Origin: Streptomyces sp. I6
Lineage (GTDB): Bacteria; Actinomycetota; Actinomycetes; Streptomycetales; Streptomycetaceae
Length of the DNA: 64,000 bases
Assembly (NCBI GenBank): GCA_003725745.1
Contig: RHDP01000001.1
Span: 5,311,501 to 5,375,500 of the forward strand
Direction: 5' to 3'
Part shown: in pieces, positions 25,663 through 34,039 of the stretch
Layout of the letters: each line of letters opens with the position of its first letter
Numbering within the stretch: position 1 is the first letter of the stretch
The notes under the pieces: model-generated
What the model saw: the letters and a program-made list of their open reading frames with translations, nothing else
What the model was told of the DNA's origin: nothing
The model's database searches: none
Position numbers and translations under genes: made by a program

Positions 25663-25926
25663 GCATCCCATCCGGCCGGCCGTCGCGCGCGATGTCCTGA
25701 CGCCGAAGCCACGCCCGTGCCGCCCCCGTTGGCGCCGATTCCGGCGGAGCCTCAAATGGTGCCGGCGGACCGCCGGCACCAGGTGCCCGACCCCTGCTCA
25801 GTGCCTGCCGCGGGCTCGCCTGCCCGCCCGCCGGCCGGCGGCGGTGGGGCGGGCAGGCGGCGGCGGACATACCCCGCAGCGTCACGTCGTCCCACCGGGC
25901 CGCCGACAGGGGCGCGACCACGTCGC

Positions 25927-25950
25927 CGTCCGGCGGGAGGCTCCCGGACG
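25927..25950. terminator. Hairpin between convergent genes
   Basis: CGTCCGG pairs with CCGGACG over a 10-base loop, flanked by ACGT arms, in the 337-bp gap between the DUF262 gene and the minus-strand amidohydrolase. No gene is supported in this gap. Confidence 0.5.
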
Positions 25951-25999
25951 ACGTCGTCTAGGTGTCCGGCGAAGACCTCGAGAAGTCCGTCGAGCCGTC

Positions 26000-27205
26000 T
26001 CACCCGGACACGGGCGGAATCCGAGGCAGGTGGACCCGCCCGCCGGACATGACCAGAGCCACTCGGCGCAGAGCCCGAAGATCCCTGACGGGGTCGCCGT
26101 GGACGATCAGCAGGTCCGCACGATGGCCGGGCTCCAGGCGCCCGGTCGTGCCGCCCAGGCCCAGGGCGCGGGCGGCTTCGGTGGTGGCGAGGTCGATGAT
26201 CTCGGCGGGTGTGCAGCCGATGTGTGCGAAGAACTCCAGGCTGGAGACGAAGTCGTCGAAGACGGCACGGCTCACGCCGGCGTCGGTGCCGGCGATCAGC
26301 CGTACGCCCCGCTCGCGCATCCACCCCAAGCGGCCGAACATCTCCGCCGCGCGCCCGGTGCCGAAGCGTTCGGCGAAGCCACGCCAGTCGGGACTGGCCG
26401 CCGGGCAGACGTGGATGCCCTTGGCGACGATCTCTGCCACGACGTCCTCGCGGACGTCGAATCCGTCCCGGGCCATCCAGGTGCAGTGCTCGATAGTGGC
26501 CACCCCGGCGGCTACGGCAGCGGCGATGCCCTCGGCGCCGTGCGCGTGGGCCGCCACGGGCAGGCCCGCACGGTCCGCCTCCTCCACCACGACGCACAGC
26601 TCGGCGGGTGTGAACTGGGAGGCCCAGACGGGAGGCCCGCCCCTGGTGATGCCGCCTCCTGTCGCCATCACCTTGATCACGTCGACGCCCTGAGCCGCGT
26701 TGCGCCGGACCATGCCGCGGATGGCGTGCTCGCCGCGCACCTCCCCGCCGAGGAACCAGCAGTGGCCGCCCGGCCCCGTCAGCGGCGTTCCCGCGGCGAG
26801 GATCCGCGGGCCCGGGAGGTGCCCGCCTGCGATGTCGTCGCGGAGCCGGATCGCCAGCCCGTTGCGGTCACCGAGGTCCCGTGCCGTGGTGACACCGGTA
26901 CGGAGCAGCTGCGCGGCCCGCTCGGCCATACCGTCGCGCAGCGTTGCGTCGTCGGCCTCGAGCAAGGCGGCCACAGGGTCCGGACCGGCGTCCAGGGCCA
27001 GATGGACATGCGTGTCGATCAGGCCGGGCAGCAGGGTCCCTTCCGGATGGTCGTACCTGGTGATGCCGTCCGGGGCCCGTGTCCTGACGTCCGCCAGGGG
27101 TCCGGCGTCCGTGATGACGCCCCCGCGGACGAGGACCGCCCCGTCCGGCAGCAGCCGACCCCTGGGACCGGTCAGCATGCGTCCGGCCGAGACGAGCGCG
27201 TCCAT
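26000..27205 (-). CDS. Amidohydrolase-superfamily metal-dependent hydrolase
   Basis: This 401-aa cytosolic enzyme of the prolidase/imidazolonepropionase-like type probably hydrolyses an amide or cyclic amide. Metal-ligand motifs are visible: GLIDTHVHLAL (HxH), KVMATGGGI (bridging Lys region), AAHAHGAEGI, IEHCTWM and the Asp in LIAGTDAGVS. The tail carries LEPGHRADLLIVHGDPVRD, standard for the family. ATG 27205 follows AAAGGAGA. It stands alone; the substrate is unknown. Confidence 0.85.
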   Translation of the reverse strand: MDALVSAGRMLTGPRGRLLPDGAVLVRGGVITDAGPLADVRTRAPDGITRYDHPEGTLLPGLIDTHVHLALDAGPDPVAALLEADDATLRDGMAERAAQLLRTGVTTARDLGDRNGLAIRLRDDIAGGHLPGPRILAAGTPLTGPGGHCWFLGGEVRGEHAIRGMVRRNAAQGVDVIKVMATGGGITRGGPPVWASQFTPAELCVVVEEADRAGLPVAAHAHGAEGIAAAVAAGVATIEHCTWMARDGFDVREDVVAEIVAKGIHVCPAASPDWRGFAERFGTGRAAEMFGRLGWMRERGVRLIAGTDAGVSRAVFDDFVSSLEFFAHIGCTPAEIIDLATTEAARALGLGGTTGRLEPGHRADLLIVHGDPVRDLRALRRVALVMSGGRVHLPRIPPVSG

Positions 27206-28105
27206 GGCTGGTTCTCCTTTCCCGAGTGTGGTGGCAGAGCAGGTGGCAGAGCAGGTGGCGGAGCTTCGGAGGGCAGGGCGAGTTGCCGGGCGTCCCCTCC
27301 CGGCCCGTCGCCGGGCGGAAGCGCGACCGGTGCGGGATCGCAGGGTGCCGGCTTCCCGGCGTGTACGTGCGCAGTGCCTCGCGCGGGTGGCGTGCGGCGA
27401 CCTTGGGCTTGGGCTTGGCGTCGTCGGCCGGAACACCGTGCCCGTACGCGCCGCCGGCGTGGTCGGCCAGGATGCGGCCGAGCCCGTGCAGGACGATGTG
27501 GTCCTGATGAGCCGGGCTGGCTTCCCGCTGAGAGGGGAAGCAGTCCGCTTGGTCCGCTGCGATCCACGGATCGGAGGGCACCGGTACGGGGAGCAGTACG
27601 GGAGCAGATCGATGGGGCGGCTGCGTGGGTCACCGGGAAGCCGGCGGCCTGTGTGGGTCCCGTGGAAGGGCTCCCGCGCGTACGCGGCAGGCTCCCGCAG
27701 CGCATCCGTGGGATGCCGCTCGTTCAAGGAACCTCTCCACCCGTGCGTCGCCCACCCGAACGATCTTCATCCAAGGTGGGCGACGGGGTGTATGCCAGTG
27801 GGATTCCGGTCAATCGCCGGCCCGGCTGCCACGGTTGTCCGGTGTCCCCTGACCGGCCGGGGAGTCCTGCGAGGCCGCGGTCCCGCTCGATCATCTCGTG
27901 ACGGGTCCCAGGCTCCGCTGAACACCGGTGGCGCCGGGCGGTCTCACGCACCACGTCGACGTTCCGGTGCGGACGCGCCGTGAGTTCTCGAAGGGCTTCC
28001 ACCAGAAGCCCGGCGCCGGGAAGTCGCTCGCTCTCTTCGGTCAGCTCTCCACGGACACGTACGAGGACGGCGAGGCCGGCCCGGAGCGCCTCGCATTCCG
28101 CGTGA
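27206..28105. other. 900-bp gap, no confident gene
   Basis: A 12-bp tandem GTGGCAGAGCAG (27230-27253) opens the gap. Two minus-strand stretches look more protein-like than the background: around 27400-27570 (HIVLHGLGRILADHAGG) and 27880-28090 (LPGAGLLVEALRELTARPH). Neither has a convincing start with a ribosome site nor a family I recognise. They may be remnants of degraded genes. Confidence 0.4.
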
Positions 28106-29086
28106 TCATCGGCTGAGCGCCGGCGCGGCGCCCTCGCCGAGTGCGGCGATATCGCCGGCGGAGGCGTTGCCGCCGGTGCAGACCACGGCGACGCGCTGTC
28201 CGGTGAACTCCTGCGGCCTGGCCAGCACGGCCGCCAGGGCGGCGGCTCCGGCGCCTTCGGCGAGGGTGTGCGCATGGCTGGCGAGCAGTCGCTGCGCTTC
28301 GGCGATCTGCGGGTCGGAGACGAGGTGGAAGTCGGCGAGCCCGGAGCGCATGACGTGCTGCGGCAGGGTGAAGCCCCGTCCGGTGGCCAGGCCCTCCACG
28401 GTGGTGCGGTTGGGGCGCCGGACGCACACGCCGTCCCGCCATGAGTCGTGCGCTGCCGGAGCGGCGGACGACTGCACGGCGATCACCCGGCATTCCGGGG
28501 CGAGTTGCGCGGCGACCAGGCAGGCCGCGGCGGCTCCGGTGCCGGAGCCGACGGGCACCACGACCGCGTCGAGGTCGGGGCGGGCGCCGAAGACCTCCAG
28601 GTACAGGGTGCCGACACCGGCCAGCAGGGCCGGGGTGTCGCCGGGGCTGACCAGATGCCGGTCGCCGCCGGCCGCCAGCTGCTCGGCCCGCTCCTGCGCG
28701 GCACCCATGTCCGCGCCGTGCAGTACCACCTCGGCGCCGAGCGCACGTGCCGCCCGTGCCTTCGCCTCGGGGACCGTCTTCGGCATCACCACCGTGCAGG
28801 AGGCGCCGAAGGCGGCGCAGGCGTAGGCCAGCGACTGGGCGTGGTTTCCGGTGGAGTAGGTGACCAGGCCGCGGGCGCGCTGCGCCGGGGTCAGTCCGGA
28901 CAGCAGGGTCAGCCCGCCGCGCACCTTGAACGCTCCGACGGGCTGGACGTTCTCGTGTTTGACGTAGACGTTCGCACCGGTCACCGCGTCCAGCAGGGGA
29001 TACGACCACATCGGCGTGGCGGGCAGGTGGCCGGCGAGAAGGTCCCGGGCGGCGAGGATGTCGGCGAAGGCAGGGGGCTGTGGCAT
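28106..29086 (-). CDS. PLP-dependent threonine/serine dehydratase-like protein
   Basis: This 326-aa fold-type II PLP enzyme is probably an ammonia-lyase or dehydratase of a hydroxyamino acid. The PLP Lys lies in QPVGAFKVRGGL, with the Asn-containing STGNHAQSLA substrate loop, a glycine-rich phosphate site in VPVGSGTGAAAACL and CTGGNASAG at the C-terminus. It lacks the regulatory ACT domain of IlvA, so it is a catabolic or specialised type; EutB/hydroxyectoine-type and threonine dehydratases are the closest descriptions. It is divergent from a LysR gene with a perfect dyad between them, so it is the likely target. Confidence 0.8.
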   Translation of the reverse strand: MPQPPAFADILAARDLLAGHLPATPMWSYPLLDAVTGANVYVKHENVQPVGAFKVRGGLTLLSGLTPAQRARGLVTYSTGNHAQSLAYACAAFGASCTVVMPKTVPEAKARAARALGAEVVLHGADMGAAQERAEQLAAGGDRHLVSPGDTPALLAGVGTLYLEVFGARPDLDAVVVPVGSGTGAAAACLVAAQLAPECRVIAVQSSAAPAAHDSWRDGVCVRRPNRTTVEGLATGRGFTLPQHVMRSGLADFHLVSDPQIAEAQRLLASHAHTLAEGAGAAALAAVLARPQEFTGQRVAVVCTGGNASAGDIAALGEGAAPALSR

Positions 29087-29143
29087 GCCGCCATCGTCCC
29101 GGCAGGCCGTCCTATCGGTCCAATGCCAGTTCTTGCGGATACC

Positions 29144-29160
29144 TATCAAGCTCATTGATA
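29144..29160. promoter_or_regulatory. LysR box TATCAA-GCTCA-TTGATA
   Basis: This perfect 6-5-6 dyad is a T-N11-A type site in the 84-bp divergent gap. TATATT (29159-29164) overlaps its right arm and could be the -10 of the LysR gene, 6 bases before the ATG, implying a leaderless and autoregulated transcript. Confidence 0.7.
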
Positions 29161-29170
29161 TATTGCCCTC

Positions 29171-30058
29171 ATGCTCGACGTCACCCGCCTGCGCGTGCTC
29201 GCCGCGGTCGCCCGCCATGGCTCGGTCACCGCCGCCGCCCGCGCCCTGGGCTACGCGCAGCCGTCGGTCAGCCACCATCTGGCCCGGCTGGAGGCCGAGA
29301 CGGGCAGCCGACTGATCCAGCGAGTGGGGCGCGGCATCCGGCTGACCGATGCGGGCCGGATGCTGGCCGAGCGGGCCGAGGAGATCCTGGGGCGCCTGGA
29401 CGCGGCCGAGGACGAACTCGCCGCCCACGCCGGACTGCACGCCGGACGGGTGCGCCTGGCCGCGTTCCCCTCGGCCCTGGGGACGTTCGTCCCCAGGGCC
29501 GCGGCCGCCTTCGCCGCCGCCCATCCCGACGTCGAACTGCGCTTCACCGAGGCCGAACCGCCCGACGCGGCGCGGCTGCTGCGCTCGGGCGAGGTCGACA
29601 TCGCCCTGCTGTTCAGCTACTCCGGCACACCACCCGCCGCCGACGGGCTGCGCCGAACGCCCCTGCTCACCGAGCCCATCCACCTGGTGACCCCGGCCGG
29701 CCTGCCGGGCGACCGGATCGGCGACCACGCCGCGCGACGGTGGATCACCGGGTGCGAACGGTGCCGCACCCACCTGGTGCGCTGCTGCGAGGCCGCCGGC
29801 TTCACCCCTGACATCGCGTTCACCACCGACGACTACGTCGCCGTCCAAGCCCTCGTCGCCGCCGGGCTGGGCGTCACCACACTGCCCGGCCTGGCCCTGG
29901 CAGCCCAACTCAACGCAGCCGTACGGACGGTACGCCTGCCGGACCACGAGAGGGTGGTCAGCGCCGCCGTCCACGGAGAGCCACCGGACCCGCCGGCCGT
30001 CGCGGCCCTGCTCGAACACCTCACGAGGGCGACGGCCACGGCACTGACCCCACCCTGA
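29171..30058 (+). CDS. LysR-family transcriptional regulator
   Basis: This 295-aa regulator has an N-terminal winged helix (LRVLAAVARHGSVTAAARAL, then YAQPSVSHHLARLEAETG) and a periplasmic-binding-protein-like effector domain (about 90-290) with FTEAEPPDAARLLRSGEVDI and VAAGLGVTTLPGLAL. It is divergent from the PLP dehydratase and is expected to control it in response to an amino-acid ligand. No ribosome site is visible, in keeping with a leaderless message. Confidence 0.9.
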   Translation: MLDVTRLRVLAAVARHGSVTAAARALGYAQPSVSHHLARLEAETGSRLIQRVGRGIRLTDAGRMLAERAEEILGRLDAAEDELAAHAGLHAGRVRLAAFPSALGTFVPRAAAAFAAAHPDVELRFTEAEPPDAARLLRSGEVDIALLFSYSGTPPAADGLRRTPLLTEPIHLVTPAGLPGDRIGDHAARRWITGCERCRTHLVRCCEAAGFTPDIAFTTDDYVAVQALVAAGLGVTTLPGLALAAQLNAAVRTVRLPDHERVVSAAVHGEPPDPPAVAALLEHLTRATATALTPP

Positions 30059-30189
30059 GGGCCCGCCCGGCCGCCGCCCGGCCCGACACGGCATCAGGCG
30101 CTGCGCGTGCACCGGTACGCGGCTGAGCAGCCGCGCGGCTATGCCGGCACCGGCCGGTGGCGAGCGGGCGGGATCCGGGAGCCGCCCGG

Positions 30190-30252
30190 GACACCCGGCG
30201 TGGAGCCCGTCCCGCGACACCCGGCATGGAGCCCGTCCCGCGACACCCGGCG
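30190..30252. repeat. 26-bp tandem repeat at the left edge of the cluster
   Basis: GACACCCGGCGTGGAGCCCG plus TCCCGC is repeated at 30190-30215 and 30216-30241 (one mismatch) with an 11-bp partial third copy. It lies between the convergent LysR and AMP-ligase genes. Confidence 0.8.
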
Positions 30253-30277
30253 CCCGACCCGGACCGCCCGGCCGTCG

Positions 30278-31864
30278 TCATCGCGCCGACGCGGCGGCCA
30301 GCGCGCGCAGCGCCTTCTTGTCGACCTTCCCCATCGGTGTGCGCGGCAGCCGCGGCACCGGGACCAGGCGGTCGGGGACCTTGTAGGTGGCGATGCCGCG
30401 GCCCCGGAGGTACTCCTTCACGGCGGCCGGACGGACGCCCTCCTCGGTGAGCACGACGAAGGCGTAGGTCCGCTCGCCGAGCACGGTGTCCGCCACGCCT
30501 ATCACGGCCGCGTCCTGCACGGCGGGGTGGGTGCGCAGCTGCCGCTCCACCTCCTCCGCCGAGACCTTCTCGCCGGCCCGGTTGATGACGTCCTTGATCC
30601 TTCCGACGATCGTGATGTTGCCGTCCGGGCTGCGCCGGACCAGGTCGCCGGTGCGGAAGAAGCCGTCCCGGGTGAACGAGCGGGCGTTCTCCTCGGGGGC
30701 CCGGTAGTACCCGCGGATCGTGTACGGGCCCCGGACCTGCATCTCGCCCGCCTCCCCGTCGGGCACCGGGTTCCCGGACTCGTCGACGATCCGGATCTCG
30801 TCCTGCTTCGACATGGGGCGGCCGTCCGTGTTCACGGCCACCTCCTCCGGGTCGTCGAGCCGGGTGTGGGTCAGCAGCCCCTCGCTGATGCCGTACCACC
30901 GCTGGATCCGGCAGCCCAGGACCCGGCCCGCGCGGCCGGCCAGGGCCGGGTCGAGCGGGGCGCTGCCCACCTGGATCAGCAGGCGGGACAGATCGCCGGG
31001 CGGTCGTCCGGAGTCGGCCCACAGCCGCAGCACCGAGGGCACGACCGTGGTCACCGTGACTCCCTCGCGGTGCATCAGCGGGAACACCTCGTCGGGCCGC
31101 ACGCTCGATGTGAGGACGGCCCGGCCGCCGAGCAGAAGACTGCCGAGCACTCCCGGACAGGCCAGGGCGGCCTGGTGCGCGACAGGGTTGACGGCGAGGT
31201 AGACCACGTCCCGGCCGACCCGCATCGCCTCCGCGGTGGCCCGCATGACGTACCCGTAGTCGTCGTGGGTCCGGGGGATCAGCTTCGGCAGTCCGGTGGT
31301 GCCCCCGGAGAGCAGGAACAGTGCGGGGCCGGACGGGTCCACCGGGGGCAGGGCGACGTCGTCGGCGCCCAGCGACTCCAGTGCGGTGAACTCCTGGGCG
31401 TCACCGCTGACGAGGATCTGAGGGCCCGGCGCGATCTCCCGGGCGATACCGCGGAAGTCGAACCCGCCGAACTCGTCCTTCACCACATAGGCCACCGCAC
31501 CGGAGTGCGCGCACAGGTGCTCGATCTCCGCCTTGCGGTGCCCGGGCAGCGCCAGCACCGGGACTGCTCCGGCCCGCAGCAGCGCGAAGACCAGGACGAC
31601 GAACTCCGGGATGTTGGGCAGGTGCACGACCACCCGGTCCAGGGGCCTGACACCCAGCCCGATCAGACCGCCGGCCAGCCGGTCCGCCCGCCGGGACAGC
31701 TCCGCGTAGGTCATCCTGTGCTCGCCGCAGACCACGGCCACCCGATCGGCGTTCCGTTCGCACGCCTCGTGCAGCAGGTCGCCGATCGGCCGGCCGAGCC
31801 AGATACCCGTTCGCCGCAGGTCGGCCGCGAGGTGTTCGGGCCAGGGCACAAATCCGTCGAGCAT
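30278..31864 (-). CDS. Aryl-acid AMP ligase (quinoxaline-2-carboxylate activating, predicted)
   Basis: This 528-aa stand-alone adenylation enzyme of the DhbE/EntE class activates an aromatic acid as its adenylate and loads a carrier protein. Core motifs are LFLLSGGTTGLPKLIPRTH (A3), YGISEGL, FFRTGDLVR, GRIKDVINRAGEKVS and the catalytic Lys in PMGKVDKKAL. At the position where DHB and salicylate ligases carry HNY/HNF this one has VAHQAAL, so a different aromatic acid is likely. In triostin and echinomycin clusters the counterpart (TrsA, Ecm1) activates quinoxaline-2-carboxylic acid. It is divergent from the biosynthetic operon. AAAGGGA precedes the ATG. Confidence 0.85.
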   Translation of the reverse strand: MLDGFVPWPEHLAADLRRTGIWLGRPIGDLLHEACERNADRVAVVCGEHRMTYAELSRRADRLAGGLIGLGVRPLDRVVVHLPNIPEFVVLVFALLRAGAVPVLALPGHRKAEIEHLCAHSGAVAYVVKDEFGGFDFRGIAREIAPGPQILVSGDAQEFTALESLGADDVALPPVDPSGPALFLLSGGTTGLPKLIPRTHDDYGYVMRATAEAMRVGRDVVYLAVNPVAHQAALACPGVLGSLLLGGRAVLTSSVRPDEVFPLMHREGVTVTTVVPSVLRLWADSGRPPGDLSRLLIQVGSAPLDPALAGRAGRVLGCRIQRWYGISEGLLTHTRLDDPEEVAVNTDGRPMSKQDEIRIVDESGNPVPDGEAGEMQVRGPYTIRGYYRAPEENARSFTRDGFFRTGDLVRRSPDGNITIVGRIKDVINRAGEKVSAEEVERQLRTHPAVQDAAVIGVADTVLGERTYAFVVLTEEGVRPAAVKEYLRGRGIATYKVPDRLVPVPRLPRTPMGKVDKKALRALAAASAR

Positions 31865-32027
31865 GGTCGCGTTCCCTTTCGGCAGGAGCCGGGCGCGGGC
31901 CGCCGGGCGCGGTGGCGGGCCGGTGTCCGGCTGCGGCGGTGAGCGCCGGCGTCCGCGTACGGCGGTGAGCCGATGCCGGTGTACGGCGGCGGGCCGCCAT
32001 CGGGTGCGGCGCGCCCGCCGGGTCCCT

Positions 32028-32061
32028 CCCTCCCGCATCGTCATCCCTCCCGCATCGTCAT
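32028..32061. repeat. 17-bp tandem repeat in the divergent promoter region
   Basis: TCCCTCCCGCATCGTCA occurs twice head to tail in the 318-bp gap between the AMP ligase and the thioesterase. It could be a paired activator site. No other gene is seen in the gap. Confidence 0.6.
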
Positions 32062-32182
32062 CGCCATGGCCCTTCGCCCCGCGATCTCTTGCCGACATCT
32101 GTCGTGCACCCGGCGAATCGGCGGCGAGCGGAAAGCATGGGACGGGCGCAACGACGGACGGCCGACGAGAAGGGCGGAGACG

Positions 32183-32932
32183 ATGAGCCGGATACGGGAA
32201 CGCAGCTGGGTGCGGTCGCTGAACGCCGCCGACCGTCCCGACGCGCGTGCGGTGTGCTGCTTCCCCCACTCCGGCGGCTCGGCGATCACCTTCGGCGGGT
32301 GGTCCGCCGCGGTACCGCCCGACGTGTCGCTCATGGCCGTCCAGTACCCGGGCCGCGGCGACCGCTTCGCGGAACCACCGGTGGACGACGTGGCCGCGAT
32401 GGCCGGCTGCGCCGCGGCAGAGCTGCTGCGGCTCCCGCCGGCCGGCCGGCTGCTGTTCGGGCACAGCCTCGGCGCACTGGTCGCCTACGAGACCGCCCTG
32501 CTGCTGCGGGACGCCGGTGAGGAGCCCCTGGCGCTCTGCGTGTCCGCCGCGCTGCCGCCCGGGGAGATGAGCAACAGCGGTGTCCACCTGGCGCCCGACG
32601 ACGAGTTCTGGGCGACGCTGTGCGAGCTGGGCGGCATCGAACCCGCCGTCGCCGACAACGCCGAGCTGCGGGAACTGCTCCTGCCCACGCTCCGCTCGGA
32701 CCTGCGGACCCACGCGAACTACCGGCCCCGCCCCGGCACCCGTCCGCTGTCCTGCCCGGTGCGCTGCTACCACGGCGCGGGCGACCCGCTGGTGGACGAG
32801 GAGCGACTGGAGGACTGGGCGCGGGTCACCTCCGGCGGGTTCACCCGGACCGTGCGGCCGGGCGGGCACTTCCATCTGACCCATGACGCCGAGGGACTGG
32901 TCGCGGACGTGCTGAGCCAGGGCCGGGCGTGA
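32183..32932 (+). CDS. Type II thioesterase
   Basis: This 249-aa alpha/beta hydrolase has CCFPHSGGSAITF near the N-terminus, the nucleophile in FGHSLGALVAYE (GxSxG), an Asp in GAGDPLVDEERL and His in PGGHFHLTHD. It opens the operon 32183-35739. In the echinomycin system the matching enzyme (Ecm2, from memory) releases beta-hydroxytryptophan from the A-PCP protein; editing of misprimed NRPS is the alternative role. GGCGGAG lies 5 bases before the ATG. Confidence 0.85.
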   Translation: MSRIRERSWVRSLNAADRPDARAVCCFPHSGGSAITFGGWSAAVPPDVSLMAVQYPGRGDRFAEPPVDDVAAMAGCAAAELLRLPPAGRLLFGHSLGALVAYETALLLRDAGEEPLALCVSAALPPGEMSNSGVHLAPDDEFWATLCELGGIEPAVADNAELRELLLPTLRSDLRTHANYRPRPGTRPLSCPVRCYHGAGDPLVDEERLEDWARVTSGGFTRTVRPGGHFHLTHDAEGLVADVLSQGRA

Positions 32933-32939
32933 GGCGGCC

Positions 32940-34025
32940 GTGACCACCGTCGCCGTGATTCCCGGGGACGGCATCGGCCCGGAGGTGGTCGGGCCGGCGC
33001 TGGACGTCCTCGACGCCCTCGGCCTCGGTGTGCGGACCGACGTCCTGGACCACGTCAACGCACGGACGTACCTGCGCACCGGGACGGCCATGACCGGGGA
33101 CGATCTCGACCGGGTCCGGCGCAGCGGGGCGACGCTCCTCGGCGCGGTCGGCGACCCCCGGCTCAGCGGCACCGGGTATGTGCGCGGCGTGCTGACCACC
33201 CTGCGCGTCGAACTCGACGTCTACGTCAACTACCGGCCCGCCAGGCTATGGCATGACAGGCTCAGCCCGCTGCGCGACGCGGCGCGGCGGGCGATCGACT
33301 GCGTGATCGTCAGGGAGAACACCGAGGGGCTCTACAGCGGCATCGGCGGCGGTTCGCGCACCGGGACCCCCCACGAGATCGCCATCGACGTGGACCTGAA
33401 CACCCGTCAGGGTGTGTCACGCGTACTGGAGTTCGCCTTCTCCGTGGCGCGCAGATCGGTGTGCCTGGTCGACAAGGCCAACGCCGTGCGCAACGGCGGG
33501 CAGCTGTGGCAGCGCTGCTGGAGCGAGGCGGTCGCGCGGTATCCGCACGTCGAGACGTCCCACCTCTACGTGGACACCGCCGCGATGCGGCTGGCCACGG
33601 ATCCGGCCGCCTTCGACGTCATCGTCACCAGCAACTCCTACGGCGACATCCTGAGCGACCTCGCCGCCGCGCTCGCCGGAGGCATCGGCATGGCCGCGTC
33701 GGCGAACCTCAACCCCGTGACCGGACAGGGGCTGTTCGAGCCCGTGCACGGCAGCGCCCCGGACATCGCGGGTACCGGCACCGCCAACCCCTTCGGCGCG
33801 ATCCTCTCCGTGGCCCTGCTGGCCGAGCACCTGGGACGGGCCGAGGAGGCGGACGCGGTCCGCCGGGCGGTCGCCGCGGCCGTGGCGGCGGGCCGGGTCA
33901 CCGCCGATCTCGGCGGGTCCCTGAGCACCGGGGAGGCGGGCAGGGCGGTCCTGGCGGAACTCCGGCAGCCGGCGGGGCGGGCGCGTACCCGGCAGCGGGA
34001 CCACCGGCCGAAGAGAGCCGGATGA
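32940..34025 (+). CDS. Isopropylmalate/isocitrate dehydrogenase-like oxidoreductase
   Basis: This 361-aa NAD(P)-dependent beta-decarboxylating dehydrogenase family member shows IPGDGIGPEVV, RENTEGLYSGIGGG, the catalytic Lys in DKANAVRNGGQLW, metal Asp residues in SNSYGDILSDLAAAL, and VHGSAPDIAGTGTANP for cofactor binding. The SRTGTP segment and short DHVNARTYL region differ from housekeeping LeuB. An enzyme of this family (Ecm14, from memory) belongs to the quinoxaline chromophore genes of the echinomycin cluster, so it probably acts on a beta-hydroxykynurenine-type intermediate; the exact step is unproven. The GTG start is 7 bases after the thioesterase stop; the stop overlaps an ATG of the next frame. 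Confidence 0.8.
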   Translation: MTTVAVIPGDGIGPEVVGPALDVLDALGLGVRTDVLDHVNARTYLRTGTAMTGDDLDRVRRSGATLLGAVGDPRLSGTGYVRGVLTTLRVELDVYVNYRPARLWHDRLSPLRDAARRAIDCVIVRENTEGLYSGIGGGSRTGTPHEIAIDVDLNTRQGVSRVLEFAFSVARRSVCLVDKANAVRNGGQLWQRCWSEAVARYPHVETSHLYVDTAAMRLATDPAAFDVIVTSNSYGDILSDLAAALAGGIGMAASANLNPVTGQGLFEPVHGSAPDIAGTGTANPFGAILSVALLAEHLGRAEEADAVRRAVAAAVAAGRVTADLGGSLSTGEAGRAVLAELRQPAGRARTRQRDHRPKRAG

Positions 34026-34039
34026 GAGGCGGGGACACC

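Noticed and set aside
27928..28116. Small plus-strand ORF before the PLP dehydratase stop
   Set aside because: It overlaps the end of the dehydratase gene, has no ribosome site and no recognisable family.
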